Part shown: one piece after another, positions 8,935-18,525 of the stretch | Position numbering within the stretch: position 1 is the stretch's first letter | How the letters are laid out: every line of letters begins with the position of its first letter | DNA from: GCA-002715885 sp045561575 | Lineage (GTDB): Bacteria > Bacteroidota > Bacteroidia > Flavobacteriales > BACL11 | DNA length: 30,991 nt | Direction: 5' to 3' | NCBI GenBank assembly: GCA_045561575.1 | Contig: JBJKXM010000061.1 | Coordinates: 1 to 30,991, forward strand | The notes under the pieces: model-generated | The model's input: the letters and a program-made list of their open reading frames with translations, nothing else | The model's database searches: none | What the model was told of the DNA's origin: nothing | Program-made: the position numbers and the translations under genes

Positions 8935-10038
8935 ATGAAAAAAATATTCTTTACTTCTATACTTATATTTTTATGTACTTACATTTATTCACAGTGTCAG
9001 AATCGCTATCAATCTGAAGTCTTCAGTTCTGTAAATGTAACTACAGTAAACTATTCGGATGTGTTTTTTGACAATTTTCATAAAATGGATATTTATACAG
9101 CCGATGGTGATACTGCTACAAATAGGCCTATAATTATTTTCCACCATGGTGGCTCCTATTATCAGGGAACCAAAGAAAATCCTGGAGCTGTAGATTTTTG
9201 TACTGCATTTGCGAAAAGAGGATACGTAAGTGTATCTGCCAATTATAGACTGGTATCACTCTTAGATTTAATTAGCTTTTTAACTAATCATGATGAACAA
9301 TATGAGGAGGTTTTAAAAGCAACTAATGATATGAAAGCTGCCGTTAGATTTTTTAAAAAAGATTTTGCTAATGGAAATAACTATGGAATAGATACGAATG
9401 CAATTTTTGTGGGGGGGATATCTTCTGGAGGAATTACTGCTATTCATACAGCATATATTGATGATATTTCTGATCTTACAACAAGCCCAATAAATGTACA
9501 AGCTATAGCAAACTCATTAGGCGGGTTAGATGGTGACGCAGGAAATAATGGTTATTCATCACAAGTTAATGGAATTATAAATTTTGCAGGAGGGATACAA
9601 CAGTTGAGCTGGATTGACAATCAAGACGAACCTATTTTTAGTGCTCAAGGAGATGATGATCTTATTGTAAATTATAATTGCGGACCTGGCCTAAATAACC
9701 CATCTGTTTTAGACTTATGTGGCACTGGTGAAATTCATCCAATATGTGATAATCTTGGGATTAACAATGAAGCATTAGTTTTCAGCAATGTAGATCACAA
9801 TTGGGTTATTGGTAATAGTCAGCCTGAATTTGTTCAAGCAATTAATAATGCCGGTAATTTTCTTTATCAATTACTTCCTTGCAATCAGCCTCAAAGCATT
9901 TCAAATTACAATGAAGCTAACAAACAAGTATTATATGTTACAGATATTTTTGGAAGAAATGAAAAGTTGAAAAATAATCAAGTTATGTTCTTGCATTACA
10001 AAGATGGAAGCATAGAGAAAAAATACATTATAGAGTAA
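8935..10038 (+). CDS. Secreted alpha/beta-hydrolase (carboxylesterase-like)
   Basis: 367 aa. A signal peptide covers residues 1-19 (cleavage near YIYS-Q). The esterase fold is supported by the oxyanion-hole HHGG (70-73), the nucleophile elbow G-I-S-S-G at 161-165 with Ser163, a probable acid among D240-D242, and His288 in VDHNW. The family resembles lipases of the carboxylesterase B / BD-FAE type; the substrate is unknown. The last 40 or so residues (VTDIFGR, KNNQVMF, YKDGSIEKKYI) look like the C-terminal sorting tails seen on Flavobacteriia type IX secretion substrates, so the protein may be secreted or surface-attached. It lies 2 bp after metG and its stop abuts the next gene's ATG, so it is within an operon. 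Confidence 0.85.
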   Translation: MKKIFFTSILIFLCTYIYSQCQNRYQSEVFSSVNVTTVNYSDVFFDNFHKMDIYTADGDTATNRPIIIFHHGGSYYQGTKENPGAVDFCTAFAKRGYVSVSANYRLVSLLDLISFLTNHDEQYEEVLKATNDMKAAVRFFKKDFANGNNYGIDTNAIFVGGISSGGITAIHTAYIDDISDLTTSPINVQAIANSLGGLDGDAGNNGYSSQVNGIINFAGGIQQLSWIDNQDEPIFSAQGDDDLIVNYNCGPGLNNPSVLDLCGTGEIHPICDNLGINNEALVFSNVDHNWVIGNSQPEFVQAINNAGNFLYQLLPCNQPQSISNYNEANKQVLYVTDIFGRNEKLKNNQVMFLHYKDGSIEKKYIIE

Positions 10039-10788
10039 ATGAGAAGAAGGTCAAAACCATTTCGTCAAAATAAAAAAGATAGTAGCCAAATTAGGCTAAA
10101 TAAATATATTGCAAACTCGGGAATATGCTCAAGACGTGAGGCTGACAAATTTATTGAAGCAGGTGTTGTTAGTGTAAATGGAAAAGTAATAACTGAAATG
10201 GGGCATAAAATTAACATAGAAGATGTCGTTAAATTTAATGATGCTACAATTAAAAATCAAAAATTAAAGTATTTACTGTTAAACAAACCTAAAAATTACA
10301 CCTCATCATTTAAAGACTCATTTAAGAAAAATTCTGTTATGTCATTGATTCGAGGGAAATGTCGTGAAGAGATTTTTCCAATAGGAAAATTGGATAAAAA
10401 ATCAACAGGATTAATGCTATTTAGTAATGATAATGATTTGTCAAAAAAACTAACAAAAAAATCATTGAAAATTAAAAGTATTTACCACGCTACCTTAAAT
10501 AAAAATCTTAATGACTCTGATTTAAACAAAATTAGAACTAAAAAGTGGAGTGAATTTGGCATCCAAATAAATGATATTGCATATGCCAATCAAAATGATA
10601 AAAAAGAGATTGGAATAGAAATAGTTGGTCCAACTAAGAATATTATTGAAAAGATTTTTGAACAGTTTGACTACCAAACAACCAAAATTGATAGAGTTTA
10701 TTATGGTGGTTTAACTAAAAAAAATCTAGCAAGAAAAGAAAGTAGATTTCTAACAGAAGAGGAAGTGTCAATTTTAAAACGTCAGTAG
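10039..10788 (+). CDS. rluB: RsuA/RluB-family rRNA pseudouridine synthase
   Basis: 249 aa. It isomerises a specific uridine in rRNA to pseudouridine. An S4 RNA-binding domain is at about 18-65 (LNKYIANSGICSRREADK), followed by the catalytic domain. The active-site Asp is D119 in GKLDKKSTGL, a slight variant of the family's GRLDxxTxGL. A basic N-terminal tail (RRRSKPFRQNKK) precedes the S4 domain. The ATG directly follows the upstream stop (TAAATG). RsuA, RluB, RluE and RluF are hard to separate by eye. RluB (23S) is my preferred label because of the S4 domain and the basic extension, but the target is not proven. Confidence 0.85.
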   Translation: MRRRSKPFRQNKKDSSQIRLNKYIANSGICSRREADKFIEAGVVSVNGKVITEMGHKINIEDVVKFNDATIKNQKLKYLLLNKPKNYTSSFKDSFKKNSVMSLIRGKCREEIFPIGKLDKKSTGLMLFSNDNDLSKKLTKKSLKIKSIYHATLNKNLNDSDLNKIRTKKWSEFGIQINDIAYANQNDKKEIGIEIVGPTKNIIEKIFEQFDYQTTKIDRVYYGGLTKKNLARKESRFLTEEEVSILKRQ

Positions 10789-10803
10789 ATTAGACGATTA
10801 AAT

Positions 10804-10811
10804 TATTTTTG
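10804..10811 (+). promoter_or_regulatory. TAnnTTTG promoter element before the AsmA-like gene
   Basis: TATTTTTG sits 18 bp before the ATG at 10830. It also helps decide the start: a TTG codon at 10809 would place the start inside this element, so the ATG at 10830 is preferred. No clear TTG-type -33 box is seen. Confidence 0.4.
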
Positions 10812-10829
10812 TCGTTATTTAATTATAGT

Positions 10830-13289
10830 ATGAATAAAATAATTAAAAAAATCTCATTTGTAATCACAAGTATTGGTGTTATTTTACTTTTAGGTGGGGT
10901 AATTAGTAGCGTGTTTTTTAGTGAGAAAATTGAAAATACAGTTATTGACAACTTAAAAAACCATATCCCAAACAACATAAGTATTGGTAGTGTAAAATTT
11001 CAGCTTTTTAACGATTTCCCTTTTTCAATTGTAAAAATTGAGAATTTTTATGTTGAAGAGGATGAACCTTTTGGTAGCGACACACTAATATACGCAGAAA
11101 CAGCATTTGTTACATTTAGTCTAATTGAATTTATATTCAAAACTTATTCTATTGATAACATTTCAATATTTAATGGAGAAATTTCAATTAAAGAAAAAAA
11201 CAACACATCAAATTATAATTTCCTTAAAGGTGAAAAAAACTCTAAAAATGAAATTAAGCTAGGCAAAATAAAATTATACAATAGCACAGTAAGCTATAAA
11301 TCCGAAAAAAATAAAACTGATATCTTATTATTAAATACAAATATGAATATCAGTATTGAAGCTGATCAAACCTTTCTTATTGACGGAGTCTGTATTAGTG
11401 AAAAAATTAAAATTCAAGAGAAGGAATATCTTTCAAACAAACAAGTGGAATTAAATGTGAAATATATTTATGAAGACGGTAATTCTAATTTAAAAAATTC
11501 ATTTATTCAAATTGAGGATTTGAAATTTTTTGTTAATGGGTTAATAGATAAAAATAAATACTTAGACTTAGATATTGTTGGTTCAAACCAAAACATAAAA
11601 TCTTTTACTCAGCACACTCCCGTTTTTTTACAAGAGACTTTTAAATCTGTTTTAATGAATGGCGAAATTAATTATAGTGCATCAATTAAAGGAAAATTTA
11701 AATCAGGTAAAAATCCAAGTCTAAATATTAATTATGATATTACTAATGGGGTGTTTGAAACAAAAAGGTATCCGTTTTATCTATCTGAAATATCTTGCCA
11801 CGGGATTGTGAAAAATGGAGATAATAATAATTTTAGTTCTAGCTCTATAGATTTTAAAAACTTTACAGCTAAAACTAAAAAAGGGAATGTCAAAGGAGAG
11901 TTTTTGATTTCAGATTTAAAAAATTATTTTTTAGAGACAAATCTAATTTCAACATGGGAAATGAGCGAGGCAAATTATTATTTTTCTGAAAGTCCATTTT
12001 ATGAATGTTCTGGCAAAATTAATGCTACAACGAAATATGAAGGAAAAATTTCTTTTGATGAAACATTCAATAAGCATTTTTTAAATAGTAAGCATTTCTC
12101 AGACATAGAACTAATTGATATTAGCTTTCTATATAAAAACTACCCAAACAGGATTAAAATAAATAATGCAAAAGGAGGGATTATAAATGATAGTATACAA
12201 ATTACAAATAGTGTTATAAATATAAAAGATAGTGACATTAATTATGAAGGGTCTATTAAAAATCTTTTCTCATACATTCTGATCAATGAAAATAAAATAG
12301 AGCTTGACGGAAATGTATACTCTAAAACGATGAATTTAAAAAACATTATTGGAATAGATGAAACTAAAGAAAATGGTGAGGATGAATTTATTATGCCAAA
12401 CTATTTAAAATTAAAACTTAAATCTGATATAGAGACTTTAGTATATAATAATGTTTATCCAAATAAAATTAAAGGAAATTTTATTTTTAATAATAACTCG
12501 CTCTCAACAAAAGATTTAGAATTAAATGTTTTTGATGGGAGATTATTTTTGGATGGTAAGTTTTATAAAAATGAAAAAAACAATTTCAAACTCACATCAA
12601 ATATAAAATTAGAGAAAATTGATGTGAAAAAAGCGTTTAGTGCATTTGATAATTTTGGACAAGATTTTATAATTGACAAGCATATAAAAGGACTGAGTAG
12701 TTCAAACTTAATATGTAATATGTATTGGGATCCATATCTAAATCTAAATTATGAGTCGATAGATGTAAATTCTAAAATAGTAATAGAAAAAGGAGAATTA
12801 ATTAATTTCAAACCATTGGAAAGTTTGTCAAGCTATGTGAAGTTAAAAGATCTCGCACATATCAAGTTTTCAAAATTAGAGAATGAAATAAAAATAAAAG
12901 ACAAAATTATATCTGTACCAAATATGGAAATTAACTCAAGTGCTCTTAGTTTAATCATTTCAGGAAAACATTTCTTTAACCAAGAATACAATTATAAGGT
13001 GAGTCTTTTATTATCTGAATTGTTAGCAAAAAGGTTTCGTGCTAAAAGCAGTTCATTTAATCCTAATGATAGTATAAGCCCATTAAAAACAAATCTTCAA
13101 ATTAGGATGAAGGGGACAAAAGATGATAGTGAAATATATTTTGAAAAATTAAAAATTAAAGAAAATATAGAACAAGAAATTAAAAAAGAAATTATTGATG
13201 TAAAAAAAATAATTGCAGAAGAATTAAATAAAAAAGAAAAAGAAGAGGAGTCAGAGGATTTAGAAATTGAATGGGATGATGAGCCGTAA
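10830..13289 (+). CDS. AsmA-like envelope protein
   Basis: 819 aa from the ATG at 10830 (the frame could extend to a TTG at 10809, but the MNKIIKKISF beginning is a normal membrane-anchor start). One N-terminal transmembrane segment (about residues 8-30) precedes a very long, beta-rich, low-complexity periplasmic region. The early FNDFPFSIVKIENFYVEE and SDTLIYAE segments match AsmA-family proteins of Bacteroidota, and a C-terminal AsmA-like block (YKVSLLLSELLAKRF) is present. The protein ends in a highly charged tail rich in Lys and Glu. Family members bridge the inner and outer membrane and are linked to lipid transport or outer-membrane assembly; the exact role here is an inference. It is followed 20 bp later by a histidine kinase. 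Confidence 0.82.
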   Translation: MNKIIKKISFVITSIGVILLLGGVISSVFFSEKIENTVIDNLKNHIPNNISIGSVKFQLFNDFPFSIVKIENFYVEEDEPFGSDTLIYAETAFVTFSLIEFIFKTYSIDNISIFNGEISIKEKNNTSNYNFLKGEKNSKNEIKLGKIKLYNSTVSYKSEKNKTDILLLNTNMNISIEADQTFLIDGVCISEKIKIQEKEYLSNKQVELNVKYIYEDGNSNLKNSFIQIEDLKFFVNGLIDKNKYLDLDIVGSNQNIKSFTQHTPVFLQETFKSVLMNGEINYSASIKGKFKSGKNPSLNINYDITNGVFETKRYPFYLSEISCHGIVKNGDNNNFSSSSIDFKNFTAKTKKGNVKGEFLISDLKNYFLETNLISTWEMSEANYYFSESPFYECSGKINATTKYEGKISFDETFNKHFLNSKHFSDIELIDISFLYKNYPNRIKINNAKGGIINDSIQITNSVINIKDSDINYEGSIKNLFSYILINENKIELDGNVYSKTMNLKNIIGIDETKENGEDEFIMPNYLKLKLKSDIETLVYNNVYPNKIKGNFIFNNNSLSTKDLELNVFDGRLFLDGKFYKNEKNNFKLTSNIKLEKIDVKKAFSAFDNFGQDFIIDKHIKGLSSSNLICNMYWDPYLNLNYESIDVNSKIVIEKGELINFKPLESLSSYVKLKDLAHIKFSKLENEIKIKDKIISVPNMEINSSALSLIISGKHFFNQEYNYKVSLLLSELLAKRFRAKSSSFNPNDSISPLKTNLQIRMKGTKDDSEIYFEKLKIKENIEQEIKKEIIDVKKIIAEELNKKEKEEESEDLEIEWDDEP

Positions 13290-13309
13290 TTTATATATAT
13301 TTACTTGAA

Positions 13310-14554
<1,245 letters not shown>

Positions 14555-14569
<15 letters not shown>

Positions 14570-15397
14570 TCCTAAATTATTTTTACTTAAATAATTTTGA
14601 TGATATTCTTCAGCTCTGTAAAAAGAATCTATTTTAACTATTTCTGTAACTATTGGGGCTTTAGTATTTTTTTGAAAATTATTTTTTGAATTTATAGCCA
14701 ATGCTTGTTGTTCATTGGTATCGTAAAATATAACTGATCTATATTGTGTTCCCTCATCATTTCCTTGACGATTTAATGTCGTGGGATTGTGGCTCTGCCA
14801 AAAAATTAATAAAAGCTCTTGATAACTAACCTCTTTTGGGTCATAATATACCTGAACAACTTCAGCATGATTTGTTTTGCCTGAACAAACATCGTCGTAA
14901 TTAGGTTCTTTCATACTTCCTCCCATGTAACCAGATTGTGTGTCATATACTCCTATAACTTTAGAAAATACATGTTGTACTTTCCAAAAACAACCCGCGC
15001 CAAAAGTTGCCTTATGTAAATTTTTATATGATATAAATCTTATACTTAATGAGTTTACACAATGTCTAGTATCTTTCTCTGTGATTTTTTCTCCATGAAA
15101 AACATGTCCCAAATGACCATCACAATTTGAACAACAAATCTCTATTCTTTTCCTACCTAAAGAATTATCTTCATATCTGACAATTGCCCCTTCTATTTCA
15201 TCGTCAAAAGAAGGCCATCCACAACCTGAATTAAATTTTGTATTAGATTCATAAAGTTTATTTGAACAGGCTCTGCAAACAAAAAAACCTGCGTGATAAT
15301 GGTCATTATATTCTCCAGAAAAAGGTGCTTCAGTTCCTTTATTGGCTAAAATTTCGTATTCCTCATCGCTTAAATTTTGAAAAAAATTATCCTTCAT
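14555..15397 (-). CDS. msrBA: Bifunctional methionine sulfoxide reductase MsrB-MsrA
   Basis: 280 aa fusion that reduces both methionine sulfoxide stereoisomers in oxidised proteins: MsrB acts on the R form, MsrA on the S form. The N-terminal MsrB (1-122) has both zinc CxxC pairs (C41/C44, C89/C92), Cys59 in SGCGWPSF and the catalytic Cys113 in RHCVNSLSIRF. The C-terminal MsrA (about 129-280) has the catalytic Cys136 in GAGCFW and a C-terminal Cys278 that may resolve the disulfide. No signal peptide is seen, so it is cytoplasmic. It is the last gene of a four-gene operon and overlaps the kinase gene by 11 bp, which suggests that the two-component system controls oxidative repair. Confidence 0.95.
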
Positions 15398-16628
15398 TTT
15401 TTATGTCCAATTTAAATTCATGATGAGATGTGTAGCTATATGATATTTCCATATTATAAAAATCGCAAATTCTTTTAACAATAGAAAGGCCTATTCCTAA
15501 ACTTTCTTTGTTTGTACTTCTAACAAACCTTTTAAATATATTGTCATCAAAATCTAATTTTGGACCAGTATTAATAATATTCAATATTTGTGCATCAAAG
15601 CTAATCTCTATTGAACCATCATTAGTATTATGCATGATGGCATTTTTGATTAAATTTAAAAATAATGTGTCAGCTAAATATGTATTCATGCTTAGCTGAT
15701 GATCATCATTTATATCTATCTTAACACTAATTCCCTTCTCATCAATTAAATGAGAATAAAAAGTTATTTTCTCTTGTATTATTTTTTTAATATTTAACGT
15801 AGTTGTTTCAGCGTAAAACTTATTTTCAATCTTAGTTAATAAAATTAATGCCTGATTAATTCGAGCTAATCTACTGGTTGTATTCATGATGGTTTCTAGC
15901 TTCTCCATCTCATCCTTTTCTAATTTTTCCGATTGCAAAAGCTCATCAGCTTTTGAGCTTATTATTGCAAGAGGTGTTTGGATTTCATGAGAAACATTCT
16001 CAGTATATTCTTTTTGAGCATTAAAATCTGAGCTGATTTTTAATGACATTTTCTCAAAAATTTCAGTTAACTTATTAAGCTCATCTATCTCACTATTTTC
16101 AAATGAAATTAGTTCTGGCTTACTCGTTTGGTAATTTTCTAATTTACTTACTGTTTTATAAAAAATTCTTAACCCTCTTTTAACACTTAAGTAATTTAAA
16201 AAAAATATAATTAAGAAAAATGACATAGCAAGCGCCACATTTAAAATAACTATGCGCCAAATTAAGAGATCAGTTTGTGTTTGTGACTGTAGTATTTCAA
16301 TACTGTAATTTTGATTATTATGTTTATGAGGAAAATTAATTTTTCTATATAAAATGTATTTATCGTTTTCTATTAATACTGTATCTGAAATTATAGGTTT
16401 AATATTACCATCTAATTCTTCAATAAAAATATTTTTATTGGACAATGTATATATATCAACTTGATCAAGGGAGTTCTCAATAAAATCACTTTGCATTTGA
16501 TATAATCTTGAAGATAAATCATCAGCTAGGATAACCCTAACTGCATAGTACATGAATACACTTCCCAATAAAAAGAAAATTGCGCTTGATGAAATAAAAC
16601 TTAGTCCAGTTTTAGTAGTTAATTTCAT
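15387..16628 (-). CDS. Membrane sensor histidine kinase of the msrBA operon
   Basis: 413 aa. TM1 is at about 8-33 and TM2 at 122-148, enclosing a periplasmic loop of about 90 residues with several His near its end (HKH at 101-103). A HAMP-like linker leads to the H-box VSHEIQTPLAI (phospho-acceptor His214), the N-box LNLIKNAIMHN and the G2 box GIGLSIVKRI. The G1 box reads NTGPKL rather than DxGxG. It overlaps the regulator gene by 4 bp and msrBA by 11 bp, so it pairs with that regulator. The stimulus is unknown; linkage to MsrBA and a cytochrome-b-like protein suggests a redox or oxidant signal. Confidence 0.92.
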   Translation of the reverse strand: MKLTTKTGLSFISSSAIFFLLGSVFMYYAVRVILADDLSSRLYQMQSDFIENSLDQVDIYTLSNKNIFIEELDGNIKPIISDTVLIENDKYILYRKINFPHKHNNQNYSIEILQSQTQTDLLIWRIVILNVALAMSFFLIIFFLNYLSVKRGLRIFYKTVSKLENYQTSKPELISFENSEIDELNKLTEIFEKMSLKISSDFNAQKEYTENVSHEIQTPLAIISSKADELLQSEKLEKDEMEKLETIMNTTSRLARINQALILLTKIENKFYAETTTLNIKKIIQEKITFYSHLIDEKGISVKIDINDDHQLSMNTYLADTLFLNLIKNAIMHNTNDGSIEISFDAQILNIINTGPKLDFDDNIFKRFVRSTNKESLGIGLSIVKRICDFYNMEISYSYTSHHEFKLDIKNEG

Positions 16629-17314
16629 TCAGAAATAAATTTATAACCTACACCATAAACATTTTTAATATACTCAGGAGCTCCTGCACTATCTAATTTT
16701 TTCTTTAAATTTTTGATATGTCCATAAATAACATCATTAGAAAAACCATAGTCAAAATATTTTGATGACATATATTCTGCAAGATTAGTTTTACTCAATA
16801 CCCTATTCTTATTTGAAACAAAATATAAAAGGAGATTGAACTCTGTATTGGTTAATTCAACTTCATTTTTATATACATATAATCGCATTTCATCAGGAAC
16901 AACTTTTAATGCTCCGGCAATAATCTCATTATTACCTTCAAAATTTAATCTTCTGATCAAAGATTTAATTCTTGCATTTAGTTCAGGCATAAAAAAAGGT
17001 TTTGTTAAATAATCATCTGCTCCCAATTCTAAACCTTCAACTTTTTTATCAACTGCGTCCTTAGCTGATATTATTATAACTCCACAAGAGGGGTCTTTTT
17101 CTTTAATTTTTTTAATTAATGAAAGACCATCTCCGTCAGGTAAGCCTAAATCCAATAACACTGTATTAAAATTATTTTTTCTCAAAGCTGATGAAGCCTT
17201 CTTTAGAGATGAGGCGTGGAAACAATTATAATTATTCTGCTTTAAAAAACTAATCACATCGTTAGCCAATGAAAGTTGATCTTCTATCAAAAGAATATTA
17301 TTTCTGTTATGCAT
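16625..17314 (-). CDS. OmpR-family response regulator
   Basis: 229 aa. The receiver domain (about 5-118) has the acidic pair E11/D12, phospho-acceptor Asp55 in LLDLGLPDGDGL, Ser83 and Lys105 in YLTKPF, so it is complete. The C-terminal winged-helix DNA-binding domain (about 130-229) carries TNTEFNLLLYF and ends in the characteristic IKNVYGVGYKFI. It is translationally coupled on both sides: an 8-bp overlap with the membrane-protein gene upstream and a 4-bp overlap with its kinase downstream. It probably autoregulates the operon; a dyad over the promoter at 17772-17788 is a candidate binding site. Confidence 0.95.
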   Translation of the reverse strand: MHNRNNILLIEDQLSLANDVISFLKQNNYNCFHASSLKKASSALRKNNFNTVLLDLGLPDGDGLSLIKKIKEKDPSCGVIIISAKDAVDKKVEGLELGADDYLTKPFFMPELNARIKSLIRRLNFEGNNEIIAGALKVVPDEMRLYVYKNEVELTNTEFNLLLYFVSNKNRVLSKTNLAEYMSSKYFDYGFSNDVIYGHIKNLKKKLDSAGAPEYIKNVYGVGYKFISE

Positions 17315-17750
17315 TATTGGGTATATTCATTAAAAGTGAAATAATTATAAGAATAAAAGACAATCCAAAATATAAAAAATTCTGTTTGAACTTCGATCTA
17401 CTATTCTTTAAATTTTTTGCATAAACTAATCCAAGGTGACCAAAAATAATTGCAAAAAACATGAGTATAGTATGCTCTATTGCCCAGAAACGAGACGAAA
17501 AATAATCGTTTGCATTTGCTTGATTAATAAAATCTTCAAGCTTATTCATGTGCATGTAATACAATAGTAATCCTAAAACTAACTCTAAGTATAATAAACC
17601 AACAGCAAAAACCGGAACATAGTAATCCGCTAGAGCTGTAAATTGAATATTTTTTACTAAACCATAAATAGATCTGATGACAATATTTAATGCAACTAAT
17701 GACAAAATAACACTAATAATTATATGCGTAATTAAAATTGTAGAATACAC
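17307..17750 (-). CDS. Small four-helix membrane protein, cytochrome-b-like
   Basis: 147 aa with four predicted transmembrane helices (about 5-30, 45-67, 88-110, 122-143). Histidines sit in or beside the helices: H9 in TM1, H67 after TM2, and two in the third helix (RFWAIEHTILM and IIFGHLG). The layout resembles a small membrane-protein family common in Bacteroidota that is usually labelled cytochrome B-like. Haem binding is inferred from spaced histidines and is not proven. It is the first gene of the operon with the two-component pair and msrBA, so it may be part of a redox-sensing or electron-supply arrangement. Alternatively, it could be an unrelated passenger. Confidence 0.75.
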   Translation of the reverse strand: MYSTILITHIIISVILSLVALNIVIRSIYGLVKNIQFTALADYYVPVFAVGLLYLELVLGLLLYYMHMNKLEDFINQANANDYFSSRFWAIEHTILMFFAIIFGHLGLVYAKNLKNSRSKFKQNFLYFGLSFILIIISLLMNIPNNA

Positions 17751-17771
17751 GATTTATTTTTTAGAACATTA

Positions 17772-17779
17772 CAAAATTA
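17772..17779 (-). promoter_or_regulatory. TAnnTTTG promoter element of the msrBA operon
   Basis: Read on the - strand this is TAATTTTG, 21 bp before the first ATG of the operon. It lies in the left half of an inverted repeat (CAAAAT, 5-bp spacer, ATTTTG; 17772-17788), so a bound regulator would cover the promoter. Confidence 0.45.
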
Positions 17780-17865
17780 TCTATTTTGGATTACATAGAG
17801 TAAAAGCTATAACTATATAATTAAAGATAAACAAACAAATAAGTGTTTATTTTTATTTAATCTAA

Positions 17866-18012
17866 AAAAAACTTTGTGAAAAAAACTTAAATTCAAATGA
17901 CATTATAGGTTTAGAAAAAAGTATTGAAGGAGTTTGGCTACATCAGATGCTTTTTAATTTAGAAAATGATCTAAATGAGACAGAGATAGAAAAAAAATTA
18001 CAGAGTATATAA
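17866..18012 (+). pseudogene. Possible remnant of a small gene
   Basis: This lies in the 307-bp gap between the operon promoter and the DCC-family gene. The 48-codon frame between the stop at 17863 and the stop at 18010 reads as a plausible amphipathic, charged peptide (IEGVWLHQMLFNLEN in the middle) but has no start codon apart from an internal ATG at 17947. A GTG at 17876, followed by seven A residues, would join this frame if one base were added to the A run. I do not recognise the product. It may be a decayed gene or chance coding-like sequence. The rest of the gap holds two promoter elements and AT-rich sequence. Confidence 0.25.
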
Positions 18013-18044
18013 AATAAGATAGTCATCTTTCAAATAAATAACTA

Positions 18045-18052
18045 TAAATTTG
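18045..18052 (+). promoter_or_regulatory. TAnnTTTG promoter element before the DCC-family gene
   Basis: TAAATTTG ends 5 bp before the ATG at 18058, so transcription would begin at or beside the start codon. No TTG-type -33 box is obvious at the usual distance. Confidence 0.4.
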
Positions 18053-18057
18053 GTAAA

Positions 18058-18486
18058 ATGTCGACACTTTCCAATCAAAATTATTTATCAGACAAAAAGA
18101 TTATTTTCTATGATGGTTTTTGTAATTTGTGTGATGGCTTTGTAAAAACTGTAATTAATTTAGATAAAAACAATATTTTTTTATTTGCTCCTCTGAACGG
18201 AAATCATGCAAAAAATCTACTTAAAAATATATATCTTGAATCTAGAAAATCTGACTCAGTAATATTTTACGACAATAAAGAAATTAGTTTTAAATCAAAA
18301 GCCGTGATTGAAATATTATTGTCACTAAAAGGCTTTTTTTATCTCTTTTGGTTTGCTAAACTTATACCAAGCTTTTTATCAAATATAGTATATGATGTTG
18401 TAGCTAAAAACAGGTATGTCTGGTTTGGAAAACAAGACAAATGTATAGTGCCAGATAAAAAAATTAGATCTAAATTTTTGGACTAA
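18058..18486 (+). CDS. DCC-family thiol-disulfide oxidoreductase-like protein (DUF393)
   Basis: 142 aa, normal for DUF393. The defining motif is intact: IIFYDGFCNLCDG, with Asp19, Cys22 and Cys25 forming DxxCxxC. The C-terminal RYVWFGKQDKC segment is also typical. Family members are thought to be thioredoxin-like oxidoreductases, but reaction and partners are not established. It is followed by hemW 39 bp later; a short inverted repeat lies between them, so they may or may not share a transcript. Confidence 0.88.
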   Translation: MSTLSNQNYLSDKKIIFYDGFCNLCDGFVKTVINLDKNNIFLFAPLNGNHAKNLLKNIYLESRKSDSVIFYDNKEISFKSKAVIEILLSLKGFFYLFWFAKLIPSFLSNIVYDVVAKNRYVWFGKQDKCIVPDKKIRSKFLD

Positions 18487-18515
18487 ATAGTTTGTAATTT
18501 TACAAGCAAACTATT
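18486..18515 (+). terminator. Inverted repeat between the DCC gene and hemW
   Basis: Arms of 9 bp (AATAGTTTG at 18486-18494, CAAACTATT at 18507-18515) enclose a 12-base loop and begin at the last base of the upstream stop codon. An alternative inner stem, TTGTAA/TTACAA, is also possible. The stem is AT-rich and the following T run is short (TTTTAAAA), so it would be a weak terminator or just a hairpin. Confidence 0.35.
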
Positions 18516-18525
18516 TTAAAAATTA

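Noticed and set aside
10809..10829. Upstream TTG start for the AsmA-like gene
   Set aside because: It would begin inside the TATTTTTG promoter element, and the ATG at 10830 gives a normal membrane-anchor N-terminus.
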